DNA of 64,000 nucleotides from Planctomycetota bacterium (GTDB taxonomy: Bacteria > Planctomycetota > Planctomycetia > Pirellulales > Lacipirellulaceae), in the NCBI GenBank assembly GCA_029781135.1, contig JAKOXH010000039.1, forward strand, positions 1 to 64,000. The letters are read 5' to 3'. The translations under genes and the position numbers were made by a program. Below are positions 7,531 through 15,670 of the stretch, piece by piece (the stretch's first letter is position 1; each line of letters starts with the position of its first letter). The notes beneath the pieces were generated by a model. That model did no database searches, had not been told where the DNA came from, and saw only the letters and a program-made list of their open reading frames with translations.

Positions 7531-9012
7531 ATGCCGTACTTGTACACCACGCCTGAAGATCAAGCCGCCATGCTCGCCGCCATCGGCGCGTCGTCGCTCG
7601 ATGACCTGTTCGCGATGGTTCCGCCCGAGTTGCGGCTCAATCGCCCGCTGAACCTGCCCCCGGCGCTGACCGAGCTCGAGCTCACGCAGCACATGGCGGC
7701 GCTCGCTGCCCGGAACGAGCACGCCGGCACCAAGGTCTGCTTCCTCGGCGGCGGCAGCTACGATCACTTCATACCGGCCGCCGTCGATGAACTCGCCGGC
7801 CGCGGCGAATTCTACACGTCCTACACGCCGTACCAGGCCGAAGTTAGCCAGGGCAATTTGCAGGTCGTATTCGAGTACCAGTCGCTTATCACGCGGCTCA
7901 CCGGCCTCGATGTCTCGAACGCCAGCCTGTACGACGGCGGTAGCGCCGCGGCCGAGGGCGTGCTCATGGCTGTGAGCAGCACGAACCGCTATGGCAAAGT
8001 CGTCGTCGCGGCGAGCGTACACCCTGAGTATCGCCAAACGATCACCACGTATCTCAAGGACCTCGGCATCGAAGTGGTGACGGTTGGCACGCCCACGGGC
8101 GTCGTCCGCCCCCAAGATTTGGCCGCTGTCGTTGACGACAAAACCGCCTGCATCGTCGTCCAGCAACCGAACTTCTTCGGCTGCATCGAAGACGCTGCGT
8201 CGCTCGCTTCGATTGCCCACGACGCCGGCGCACTCGTCGTCGCCGCGTTCGACCCGATCAGCCTCGGCCTATTGAAACGCCCGGGCGATTGGGGTGCCGA
8301 CATCGCCGTGGCCGAAGGCCAATCGCTCGGCACGCCGATGCAATACGGCGGCCCGTACCTCGGCATCATGGCCTGCCGCGAGAAGCTCATCCGCCGCATG
8401 CCGGGCCGCATCGCCGGCGAAACGGTCGACCGCCGCGGCCGCCGCTGCTTCGTCCTCACGCTGCAAACCCGCGAGCAACACATCCGCCGCGAGAAGGCCA
8501 CGAGCAACGTCTGCACCAACCAAGGCCTGTTCGCCCTGCGAGCCACGATCTACCTCGCCCTCCTCGGCCCGCAAGGCCTCAAAGAAACCGCCAATCTCTG
8601 CCTGCAAAAATCTCACTATTGCGCCAGCTTGCTGTGCAATGGGGTGCCACTGGCTCCGCCAGTGCCTCCGCGGCAGCACCGGCAACCTCAACCTCCAACA
8701 ACGGCCGATTCCAGCTTGCACACCTCGGGTGCCACTGGCTCTGCCAGTGCTTCCCTGGCAGCATCGACAACCTCAACTTCCCACAACAGCCGATTCCAGC
8801 TTGCGTTCGCGGCTCCGACATTCAAAGAGTTTGTCCTCCGCGACAAACAAGACCGCGTCGATGAACTCCTCCACCAAGCCCTCGACGCCGGCTTCCTCGC
8901 CGGCGTACCGCTGGGACAGTGGTATCCAGAGTTGAACGATTGCTTCCTCGTGGCGGTAACGGAGAAGCGGACGAAGTCCGAAATTGAATCACTGGCACGG
9001 TCATTGGACTAG
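7531..9012 (+). CDS. gcvPA: Glycine dehydrogenase (decarboxylating) subunit 1, with repeat insertion
   Basis: The alpha half of the split P protein, which with GcvPB decarboxylates glycine using PLP. It has 493 residues from ATG 7531 (MPYLYTTPEDQAAML), about 45-50 more than usual for GcvPA. Family motifs: FLGGGSYDHFIPA, YTPYQAEVSQGNLQ, SLYDGGSAAAEG, QPNFFGCIED, GTPMQYGGPYLG, TSNVCTNQ. The excess is explained by residues about 371-427, encoded by a diverged tandem 85-bp repeat, which splits the segment between CLQKSHYCASLL and APTFKEFVLR. The insertion is near the C-terminus, away from the dimer core. In other respects the gene looks intact. Confidence 0.93.
   Translation: MPYLYTTPEDQAAMLAAIGASSLDDLFAMVPPELRLNRPLNLPPALTELELTQHMAALAARNEHAGTKVCFLGGGSYDHFIPAAVDELAGRGEFYTSYTPYQAEVSQGNLQVVFEYQSLITRLTGLDVSNASLYDGGSAAAEGVLMAVSSTNRYGKVVVAASVHPEYRQTITTYLKDLGIEVVTVGTPTGVVRPQDLAAVVDDKTACIVVQQPNFFGCIEDAASLASIAHDAGALVVAAFDPISLGLLKRPGDWGADIAVAEGQSLGTPMQYGGPYLGIMACREKLIRRMPGRIAGETVDRRGRRCFVLTLQTREQHIRREKATSNVCTNQGLFALRATIYLALLGPQGLKETANLCLQKSHYCASLLCNGVPLAPPVPPRQHRQPQPPTTADSSLHTSGATGSASASLAASTTSTSHNSRFQLAFAAPTFKEFVLRDKQDRVDELLHQALDAGFLAGVPLGQWYPELNDCFLVAVTEKRTKSEIESLARSLD
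8642..8812. repeat. Tandem 85-bp repeat inserted in-frame in gcvPA
   Basis: Two diverged copies start GGGTGCCACTGGCT at 8642 and 8727. Both continue through TGCCAGTGC, GGCAGCA and CAACCTCAAC to CGATTCCAGCTTGC. The period of 85 bp is not a multiple of three, so the copies are read in different frames (GVPLAPPVPP versus GATGSASASL). Both stay open and the host gene regains its frame at APTFKEF. Confidence 0.9.
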
Positions 9013-9025
9013 CACATTTTATGTA

Positions 9026-9196
9026 TCTCACGCAAAGGCGCAAAGACGCAAAGCTCGTTTGTGGGTAAGCCTAAGTGTTTCCATAGTAACTAATGCACTC
9101 ATTGAACGAAAACGTCCAATGGCTTTGACGACGATTGTTTGCCAACTGCAATAAGATCGCAATTGATTCTTTGCGCCTTAGCGCCTTTGCGTGAGA
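9026..9196. repeat. Long inverted repeat between gcvPA and gcvPB
   Basis: Left arm TCTCACGCAAAGGCGCAAAG begins at 9026 and continues as ACGCAAAG. Right arm CTTTGCGCCTTAGCGCCTTT GCGTGAGA ends at 9196. The arms are nearly complementary over 28 bp. A degenerate half-copy of the same filler (CTCACGCAAAGAGGAAAGGC) occurs at 61408, after the GAF-HlyD gene. Confidence 0.85.
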
Positions 9197-9220
9197 ATTA
9201 CTACCGCCCGTTGAATCATA

Positions 9221-10780
9221 ATGCGTAACACCCGCGATACCAAACTTCTGTTCGAGCTTTCTGAAGCCGGTCGCCGCGCGCACCGATTGCCCGCGTGCGA
9301 CGTGCCCGAGCGGCCCGTCAGCGAACTCGTGCCCGCGAACATGCTGGCCGCCGAGCCGCCGGCCCTGCCGGAACTCAGCGAACCGCAGGTCGTGCGACAC
9401 TTCGCCAATCTGTCGCAGCTCAACATCAGCGTCGACACGCACTTCTACCCGCTCGGCTCCTGCACGATGAAGTACAACCCGAAGCGGAACGAACGCATCG
9501 CCCGCTTGCCCGGCTTCGCCGACCTGCATCCCTACCAGCCGGAATCAACCATTCAGGGCATGCTGCAGATGCTCTACGAGTTGCAGGAGTACCTCCAGGA
9601 AATCTCCGGCCTCGACGCCTGCTCGTTGCAACCGGCCGCTGGGGCTCACGGCGAACTCACCGCCCTATGGGTTGCCGCCGCGTACTTCCGCGACGAGTCT
9701 TTGAAAACAGGCGGCGAACGACGCACCAAGGTGCTCGTCCCCGATAGCGCCCACGGCACCAACCCCGCCAGCGCCTCGATGGCCGGCTTCACCACCGTCA
9801 CCGTGAAAACGCTCACCAGTGGCGCTCTCGACATGGACGACCTCGCCCGCCATCTCGACGACGAAGTCGCCGTGTTCATGATCACGAACCCGAACACCGT
9901 TGGCATCTTCGAGCCGAACATGCGTGAAATCGCCGATCGGATTCACCAGGCCGGAGGCCTGGTCTATCTGGACGGCGCGAACATGAACGCGATCCTCGGC
10001 ATCGCCCGCCCCGGCGATTTCGGCGCCGACATGCAGCATTACAATCCGCACAAAACGTTCAGCGGCCCCCACGGCGGCGGCGGCCCAGGCGCAGGACCGA
10101 TCTGCGTGACGGAGAAGCTAGCCCCGTACTTGCCAACGCCAGTGGTAGTGAGGGTCGAGGGTCGAGAGTCGAGGGTCGAGGGCCAGAAGTCGAACCCGAC
10201 GCCTTCTCTGGCCCTCGACCCTCGACCTTCGACCCTCGACCGATACGCCCTCGACTACGCCCGCCCCCAATCCATCGGCCGCGTGCGCGCGTTCTTCGGC
10301 AATGTCGGCGTGCTTCTACGGGCGTATTGCTACATCCGCACGCACGGCCCCGACGGCCTGCGGCGGGTCAGCGAAAACGCCGTCCTCAATGCGAACTACC
10401 TGCTCAGCCGCGTGAAGCACTTTCTGCCCGTGCCGCAGGGCGATCGCTGCATGCATGAGTTTGTCGCGTCGGCCAGCAAACTCAAAAGCGACAAAGGCAT
10501 CGCCGCGATGGACATCGCCAAGCGGCTCCTCGATTTCGGCTTCCACGCGCCCACCGTGTATTTCCCGCTTTCGGTAAAAGAGGCAATCATGATCGAGCCC
10601 ACGGAAACCGAAAGCAAGGAAACGCTCGACGCCTTCGCCGAAACGCTATTCAACGTCGTCGGCGAAGCGCCCGACGTATTGCACGACGCCCCGCACACCA
10701 CCACCATCAGCCGCCCCGACGACGTCCGCGCCGCCCGCCAACCGGTGCTCACGTACAAGTCCTCCAACGCAACTGCTTGA
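9221..10780 (+). CDS. gcvPB: Glycine dehydrogenase (decarboxylating) subunit 2, with palindromic insertion
   Basis: The PLP-binding half of the split P protein, 519 residues. The PLP lysine is K278 in YNPHKTFSGPHGGGGPGAGP. Other motifs: FYPLGSCTMKYNPK, SLQPAAGAHGE, DSAHGTNPASA, MITNPNTVG and the C-terminal APTVYFPL and MIEPTETESKETLD. About 31 extra residues (311-341) lie between LPTPVVV and RYALDYARPQSIGRVRAFFGN and are encoded by a GGTCGAGG inverted repeat. The interruption is about 30 residues after the active-site loop, where homologues normally continue directly. It follows gcvPA by 208 bp. Confidence 0.95.
   Translation: MRNTRDTKLLFELSEAGRRAHRLPACDVPERPVSELVPANMLAAEPPALPELSEPQVVRHFANLSQLNISVDTHFYPLGSCTMKYNPKRNERIARLPGFADLHPYQPESTIQGMLQMLYELQEYLQEISGLDACSLQPAAGAHGELTALWVAAAYFRDESLKTGGERRTKVLVPDSAHGTNPASASMAGFTTVTVKTLTSGALDMDDLARHLDDEVAVFMITNPNTVGIFEPNMREIADRIHQAGGLVYLDGANMNAILGIARPGDFGADMQHYNPHKTFSGPHGGGGPGAGPICVTEKLAPYLPTPVVVRVEGRESRVEGQKSNPTPSLALDPRPSTLDRYALDYARPQSIGRVRAFFGNVGVLLRAYCYIRTHGPDGLRRVSENAVLNANYLLSRVKHFLPVPQGDRCMHEFVASASKLKSDKGIAAMDIAKRLLDFGFHAPTVYFPLSVKEAIMIEPTETESKETLDAFAETLFNVVGEAPDVLHDAPHTTTISRPDDVRAARQPVLTYKSSNATA
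10152..10241. repeat. GGTCGAGG palindromic element inserted in-frame in gcvPB
   Basis: Left arm GGGTCGAGGGTCGAGAGTCG continues AGGGTCGAGGGCCAGA. Right arm TCTGGCCCTCGACCCTCGAC continues CTTCGACCCTCGACC. The arms pair almost completely around a short AGTCGAACCCGACGCCT centre, giving a strong hairpin in DNA and mRNA. The same CCCTCGA units end the tandem array at 232-255. Confidence 0.93.
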
Positions 10781-10805
10781 AGCTCGCAGCACGAGCAAGA
10801 GCGCA

Positions 10806-10894
10806 AAGACAAGGAGAGGGGGAGACACGGAGACAAGGAGAAACGTTTGGACTACGATCTCCCTGTCTCCCCTTCTCCTTGTCTCCTTGTCTTT
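10806..10894. repeat. Inverted repeat after gcvPB
   Basis: AAGACAAGGAGAGGGGGAGA at the left pairs with TCTCCTTGTCTCCTTGTCTT at the right, with further pairing inside. The same element lies at 35387-35487 in the ABC-transporter operon. The right end on the + strand has CTTTTCCCC, so weak terminator activity after gcvPB cannot be excluded. Confidence 0.8.
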
Positions 10895-10931
10895 TCCCCG
10901 GCCCGCCCTGCCGCCGTAATAAAGTGCCGCC

Positions 10932-11753
10932 GTGCTAACCGACATCCGCCTCATCATCGATCCACCTCAGCCTGGCCCCTGGAACATGGCGGTCGATGAA
11001 GCGCTGCTCAATGACGCCATTGCGAACGGCACGGCCACGCTGCGTTTCTATCAGTGGAGTGAACCGACGCTCTCCCTCGGTTACTTCCAGTCCTGTGCAG
11101 AGCGAGAACAACACTCCGCGAGCCGAAGCTGTGCCGTCGTCCGGCGCCAATCGGGCGGCGGCGCGATCCTGCACGACCGCGAACTGACGTATAGCCTTGT
11201 GCTGCGGCCCGGCCATCGACTCATTCAAGATGCGCCGAAGCTATACGACGCCGTCCACGCATCGTTCATCGACGTCTTGGCTACATCGCTACCCGCCGCC
11301 GATCGTCCACTCATCCGCTTACGAATGCGAGGGAATGAACCCGCTGGTGGCGGTCCAGAGCCATTCCTTTGCTTCCAGCGACGTTCGCCGGGCGATGTTG
11401 TTCTCGAACAGGTCGGCGCGGCAATTGCGACGGAATCTACTAAAAGCGCAGTAGATTCTCCGGTGGCGTGGAAAATCCTGGGTAGCGCCCAGCGTCGGCA
11501 CCGAGGGGCGATCTTACAACACGGGAGCCTGTTAATTGAGCGGTCTCCCGCCGCCCCCGAGCTGCCGGGTTGGAGCGACCTTTCCGGCGTTCCGACAACG
11601 GCGGAACGGTTAACGCGGTCAGTAGCCGAAGACTTGGCGAAGCGGCTCAATTTCCACGAAATCTTGTACCAGTTGACGCCGGAATTGGAATTAATGGCGA
11701 GTAATCTAGCGAATAGCAAATATGGGGCGGCGTCTTGGACAAATCGCCGTTAA
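10932..11753 (+). CDS. Lipoate--protein ligase / octanoyltransferase family (BPL_LplA_LipB fold)
   Basis: A 273-residue protein with the LplA/LipM signatures: NMAVDEALL, LRFYQWSEPTLSLGYFQ, RRQSGGGAILHDRELTYS, and the ligand-lysine region KILGSAQRRHRGAILQHGSLL. Members attach lipoate or octanoate to lipoyl domains. Its position directly after gcvPB makes GcvH the likely target. The start is GTG 10932, set by the family N-terminus. About 20 residues (157-178) between SPGDVVL and AWKILGSAQRR look like an insertion; that DNA contains GAATCTACT...AGTAGATTC, a perfect 9-bp-arm palindrome. Ligase versus transferase activity cannot be decided from sequence alone. Confidence 0.85.
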   Translation: MLTDIRLIIDPPQPGPWNMAVDEALLNDAIANGTATLRFYQWSEPTLSLGYFQSCAEREQHSASRSCAVVRRQSGGGAILHDRELTYSLVLRPGHRLIQDAPKLYDAVHASFIDVLATSLPAADRPLIRLRMRGNEPAGGGPEPFLCFQRRSPGDVVLEQVGAAIATESTKSAVDSPVAWKILGSAQRRHRGAILQHGSLLIERSPAAPELPGWSDLSGVPTTAERLTRSVAEDLAKRLNFHEILYQLTPELELMASNLANSKYGAASWTNRR

Positions 11754-12143
11754 GCCGGCGGCCGGTGGAACCGACATGTATTAAGGAAGCTAGTATCCGC
11801 CCCCCTACGGACCGCGTAGGGCGGCCCCTACCCGACTCTCGCCAATTGTTCAAAGAAGTGTGGAAAGCCGCATTTAGTGGCCGTTTCTATTGTGTCCAGG
11901 TAAATAGCAAAGTATCTTGGACATCGAATCGAGGAGATTATTGACCGATTATTAAAGAAAGGGCTTCCGCACCTGTATATGATTAAATAGAGCACCTCAT
12001 CGCGAGGAGTGGCATATCCATTGCAGTTATTCTCTGGCAGCGATCGTTGCCAGTCATATCGTTCGCCACTGCCGATTGCCCGCCGCAAACCGTTGGTATT
12101 GTCGCGTAGAATTCTTTGTCAGCGGATTAAGGCAAGAGAATCG
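11754..12143. other. Intergenic region before the FHA gene
   Basis: 390 bp with no convincing gene. It holds a small GC-rich hairpin-like filler around 11797-11830 (CCCCCCTACGGACCGCGTAG followed by GGCGGCCCCTACCC), then an AT-richer stretch 11930-12000. An open frame from 12009 runs in-phase into the FHA gene but lacks family similarity before MKLKLIVLAG. Confidence 0.6.
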
Positions 12144-12995
12144 ATGAAGCTAAAGTTGATCGTACTGGCTGGCGCTAAGGAAGGCCTCGAAATCCCGTTG
12201 AAGAAGGAGAAATTCCTCATCGGGCGCGCCAAGGAGTGCGCACTGCGAGCCGGTAGCGAAGCCATCAGTCGTCGCCATTGTGCCATTACGAAACACGAAA
12301 ATGGCTATATGGTGAAGGATTTGGGGAGCCGTAACGGCACCTACGTGAACGATGCGCGCATCGAGCGCGAGGTTCCCCTTGAAGCCGGCAGCGAGTTGCG
12401 CGTCGGGCCGCTCAAGTTTCGTGTGGAGGGGCTCGCCGAGAAGGCGAGTAAAGAAGTCGCCGCACCTGCGCCTGCGCAAGCTGAACCAACCCGCGCTGCC
12501 GCTGCTTCGTCCGAAGTGAAACCGCGGAAACAGCCGCCGGTGAAGGATGTGGCGGATGTCGTCCAGCGGACGATCAGCATGTCCGATAGTGCCTCCGAGG
12601 ATGACATTTCCCGCTGGTTGCTAGGTGTCAACGACCTCGATGGCCCGGAGACACTCAAGGAGACCCGCTCTCTCCGAGCCGAGGAAACTCGAACCAATAT
12701 CAGCCGCGTTTCGGTAGGGGATACCGCGACGGTTGAAGATGTTGGCGCTTTGGCGAAAGCGGCTGCGGGTTCCGCGAACGACGATGCAGTTGAGGGAGAA
12801 GTTGAGGAAGGCGAGCAACCAGCTGCCGAAGATGTCAAAGAGGAAGGCGGCGGCGGTTGGGGTTGGTTCAAGCGTGGCAAAGGTGCCTCGGCCAAAAAGG
12901 CGCCGGGTAAGCTACCACAACGACCTGGTCAGGCTTCCAAAGATACCCGGGAAGCCGCGGCCGATATTCTGCGGGAAATGCAGCGTCGGCGCTAG
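12144..12995 (+). CDS. FHA-domain protein
   Basis: A 283-residue protein starting MKLKLIVLAGAKEGLEI. Residues 5-95 form a forkhead-associated phosphothreonine-binding domain with the canonical positions G27-R28, S42-x-x-H45 (SRRHCAI) and N64-G65 (GSRNGTYVN). The rest is low-complexity: an Ala/Pro-rich linker, an acidic segment (EGEVEEGEQ) and a basic Lys/Gly tail, with no catalytic domain or transmembrane helix. FHA proteins of this shape act as phosphopeptide-reading scaffolds, usually with Ser/Thr kinases; no kinase gene is in the window. ATG 12144 is preferred because the FHA core begins there. Confidence 0.88.
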   Translation: MKLKLIVLAGAKEGLEIPLKKEKFLIGRAKECALRAGSEAISRRHCAITKHENGYMVKDLGSRNGTYVNDARIEREVPLEAGSELRVGPLKFRVEGLAEKASKEVAAPAPAQAEPTRAAAASSEVKPRKQPPVKDVADVVQRTISMSDSASEDDISRWLLGVNDLDGPETLKETRSLRAEETRTNISRVSVGDTATVEDVGALAKAAAGSANDDAVEGEVEEGEQPAAEDVKEEGGGGWGWFKRGKGASAKKAPGKLPQRPGQASKDTREAAADILREMQRRR

Positions 12996-13130
12996 CAGGC
13001 GACTCTCTTTCCCATTCGCCAGTCACCAACTACGATGCAAATGTGCCGGCGGGTTTGTGCGCGGCGGCATCCGCAGGCTGCTCTAGCTCACGACACGAAC
13101 AACCAACTATTAAACTGCTTATCACAGATC

Positions 13131-13379
13131 ATGTCGAATAATCGCATTTCTAAGCGCCGTGTTGCTGCTTTGCTGGGTTTGGCTTTTGATGCCGAGGACG
13201 GCCACAAGCGCATCACGCGCGGCAAGAATTTCTTACTCGCTGGTGGATCGGAGGAGACCCACGGCATCATGCGCGAGACGATCCTGCGGGTGAATGAAGC
13301 GCTCGATAGCCGCGGCGTGCAACTTGCCGATGTTTCGCCAGAAGAACTTCGCGATCTACTCAACGATGCGCAGCCGTAA
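13131..13379 (+). CDS. Small conserved hypothetical protein
   Basis: An 82-residue predicted soluble protein, starting MSNNRISKRRVAALLGLAFD and ending SPEELRDLLNDAQP. It is charged, mostly helical by composition, with no cysteine cluster, signal peptide or membrane segment. It resembles a small planctomycete family I recognise only vaguely. The neighbouring convergent gene (13437-13904) is also of a lineage-restricted type. Start chosen at ATG 13131; the longer frame upstream has no supporting features. Confidence 0.6.
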   Translation: MSNNRISKRRVAALLGLAFDAEDGHKRITRGKNFLLAGGSEETHGIMRETILRVNEALDSRGVQLADVSPEELRDLLNDAQP

Positions 13380-13436
13380 TCGTGCAGCGCATCGTTCGTT
13401 TGGCTACGGGCCTTGCCGTTTTCGCACACAGTGCCA

Positions 13437-13904
13437 TCAAGAGACAACTTCGGCAACCGACTCGAAACCAACCCACGCTGGCACCACACTCGAAGCCGAG
13501 GTATCGGCCAACATCGGCGCCGCACAGGCGCACACGTGGGCCGGCGACTGCTTCGCATAGCCCAACGAGCGGATGACTTCGAGCACTTCGCTGCAGGTGG
13601 GAAACATCCGGCCACTCTTCCGCTTGTAGTCGTCGAGGGCGTTCATGAACTCGACTTCTTGCTCGGTGTAATCGCGTTCGCAAGTGGTCGGGTCGATCTG
13701 GCGGCGACGGCTAACCTTCTCGCGGCGTTCCAGCTTGGGTGCGGCGGCCGGGGTTTCATTGGCTTCCGCATCGCGGCGATCCTTGCGGCGACGATCCAGT
13801 GTGACCTCTTCCTTACCGGCGCCGGCCGCAACTCGGGTGGCTGCTTTCTTCAGGGAGCGGGAGGACGTGGAGCGTTTCGCAGTCGTTTTCGCCTTCTGGG
13901 TCAT
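13437..13904 (-). CDS. Conserved planctomycete-type basic protein
   Basis: A 155-residue protein with AGGAG about 9 nt before ATG 13904. The N-terminal half is very Lys/Arg/Ala-rich ([22 protein letters not shown]). The conserved core reads [33 protein letters not shown] and [16 protein letters not shown], a pattern I associate with small planctomycete proteins of unknown role. The core probably folds as a compact helical domain. The last 40 residues after SLGYAK are low in conservation signals and may be lineage-specific. The basic tail suggests nucleic-acid contact, but that is inference. Confidence 0.7.
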   Translation of the reverse strand: MTQKAKTTAKRSTSSRSLKKAATRVAAGAGKEEVTLDRRRKDRRDAEANETPAAAPKLERREKVSRRRQIDPTTCERDYTEQEVEFMNALDDYKRKSGRMFPTCSEVLEVIRSLGYAKQSPAHVCACAAPMLADTSASSVVPAWVGFESVAEVVS

Positions 13905-14342
13905 TGGGGGAGATCTCCTGTACGTCAGGCTTTAGCCTGACCTTTTTTTTGGGGGGAAGGGGGGGGCAGCTTCGGTCAGGCTAACGCCTGAGGTACGTGC
14001 GCAGTTTGCCGTTTTGGAAAAATGCCATCGACTACGCATGTAGGCATCGGAAAACCGGCTGGGGAAAGTAAAACGATGCGGAAAAATAGGCGATTCACGC
14101 AATTTTGTCGGATCGTGCGGTTTTGCGGGGGCGGTGAAACTTTCCCCTCGTGCTAGCTGAATGCGGCGCGAAGCAGCGATTTCGTTGCGACATCGCCCAT
14201 TTCCCGCATGTCTAGCCGGAATTATCGTGTTAATCGGAAGCCACCTTGCACGGTCTTACCGCGGTTGATACCCTCCGCCGCCGATCCTCCGGCGAATGAA
14301 TCGCCGGCGGCCTTTTCTTTGGGCGAATCCCCGTTGTGAGTT
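13905..14342. other. Intergenic region with dispersed palindromes
   Basis: 438 bp without a gene. It contains a palindrome GTCAGGCTTTAGCCTGAC at 13924-13941 followed by eight T, a G-rich run (13951-13967), and a second related palindrome near 13976-13992 (TCAGGCTAACGCCTGA). The rest is unremarkable. Confidence 0.7.
13924..13941. repeat. GTCAGGCNTTAGCCTGAC palindrome (copy 1 of 3)
   Basis: A perfect 8-bp-arm palindrome. Near-identical copies lie at 17819-17836 and 29479-29496, always between genes. The T-run after this copy makes it look like a + strand terminator, but the nearest + strand gene ends 545 bp earlier. Confidence 0.75.
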
Positions 14343-15119
14343 GTGCCCGTGTCGACGAACTCGTCCAAATCCTGCCAGCCACAAGCAAACGCGCCCGTCT
14401 GGGTGACGTCGGCGATCGTGGTTTGCCTGGCGGCGGCGAGTGGTTGCAGCAACATCCAGTCGCAGGCGGCGAACGTCGAGGGGGTTCGGCTGTATCAACA
14501 GGGCAACTACCAACAGGCGTCGGACCGGTTCCAGCAGGCCATCGCTCAGAACCCTAAATCGCCGGAAGGCTATTACAACCTGGCGGCGTCGCTCCACAAA
14601 ACGGGCACGCTGTACAACCGGCCGAACGATCTCAAGCAGGCCGAGAACTTGTACAACCAGTGCCTCGAGCGCGACCCGAACCATGCTGAGTGTTATCGCG
14701 GCCTGGCGGTGCTGCTGACGGAAACGAATCGCAAGCAAGAGGCATTCAACCTGCTCAACCATTGGTCCAGCAACAGTCCGAAGTCGGCGGAGCCAAAGAT
14801 CGAGTTGGCTCGATTGTTGGAAGAATCGAACCAGACCGAGCAGGCGAAGGCCCAGCTCGTGGATGCGCTCACCATCGACCCGCACAATGCCCGGGCACTG
14901 ACGGCGTTGGGTCGGCTGCGCGATCAATCGGGCGATCATATGCAGGCGCTGGCCAATTATCAGCGGTCGCTGAGTGAGAACCGATTCCAACCCGAGGTGG
15001 CTGCCCGGGTTGCTCAGCTGCAAGGAGCAGCCGCGGCGACGGGCAAGGTGGCAACGGCCATTGCCCCGGCTTCTGAACCCCGCACGGCGACAACTTCGCA
15101 ACCGCCGGCGAGATATTGA
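14343..15119 (+). CDS. TPR-repeat lipoprotein
   Basis: A 258-residue protein with an N-terminal hydrophobic stretch and lipobox-like AASGC (Cys35). Tetratricopeptide repeats follow from about residue 45 to 215. Typical TPR positions are visible in GVRLYQQGNYQQASDRFQQAI, YYNLAASLHKTG, AECYRGLAVLLTETN, PKIELARLLEESN and ARALTALGRLRDQSGDHMQAL. The Ala/Thr/Pro-rich tail has no fold signature. It is predicted to be an envelope-anchored interaction scaffold; partners are unknown. The start codon is GTG 14343, chosen to include the signal sequence. Confidence 0.82.
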   Translation: MPVSTNSSKSCQPQANAPVWVTSAIVVCLAAASGCSNIQSQAANVEGVRLYQQGNYQQASDRFQQAIAQNPKSPEGYYNLAASLHKTGTLYNRPNDLKQAENLYNQCLERDPNHAECYRGLAVLLTETNRKQEAFNLLNHWSSNSPKSAEPKIELARLLEESNQTEQAKAQLVDALTIDPHNARALTALGRLRDQSGDHMQALANYQRSLSENRFQPEVAARVAQLQGAAAATGKVATAIAPASEPRTATTSQPPARY

Positions 15120-15557
15120 GGGGAAGCTGTTAGCTCTTAGCTGATAGCTGTTAGCCAGAGGGTTGTGTATCTCTTTCTTCGGTGTGAGTTTTGCATCGTT
15201 CTGTTGTGCGCCGGCTTTGCAAATGTACGTGGATGCCGGACTGCAGGTAGTTGTTTTGCATCGGCCCTCTCGGAATACGTCTACGCAAGTGGTTTCGTAA
15301 TCGACAGTTACGATTTGGTCGTCGAAAGGGATACCACATTTTCGTTGCAAAACTCGTTCGTAATGCGCGGTTGGCGCGATGGAGGTCGCGGAAAATCGAG
15401 ACTTCTTGGAAATTGGGGCGTGCAAAATTCGGTGGGTTTTGTTCGATCGATTCAATTCATTGATGCGGCAACACAGTTGGGGAGCGACCGTTGTTGCGGA
15501 CATCGCGTGGTTTTACCACAAGGCGCGGCCAAATCCAAAGGAAATCTTGGTGGAAAT

Positions 15558-15650
15558 CCTGCGCCGCTGCGCGGCTTATGGCCAAGTTGGCGGCCTAATC
15601 GACGGGCTTTCGCCCGTCGCTACACTCCTGGGCCGCATTGCGGCCGGATG
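15558..15650 (+). repeat. REP-like repeat, copy 1 (forward)
   Basis: TCCTGCGCCGCTGCGCGGCT, a short spacer, then CGACGGGCTTTCGCCCGTCG, CTACACTCCTGGGCCGC and TTGCGGCC. It contains three small palindromes in series (CGCCGCTGCGCGGC, GACGGGC-GCCCGTC, GGCCGC-GCGGCC). This is the forward type seen four times around the transposase at 15946. Confidence 0.85.
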
Positions 15651-15670
15651 GCGTTCCTGCACCGTTTGGT

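Noticed and set aside
13924..13950. Hairpin plus T-run as a terminator
   Set aside because: The nearest + strand gene ends 545 bp earlier and the palindrome is a dispersed repeat; the T-run is probably fortuitous.
14256..15503. A 415-codon open frame antisense to the TPR lipoprotein gene
   Set aside because: It mirrors the TPR gene, is Arg/Leu-rich, and has no family motif; GC-rich codon bias creates such antisense frames.
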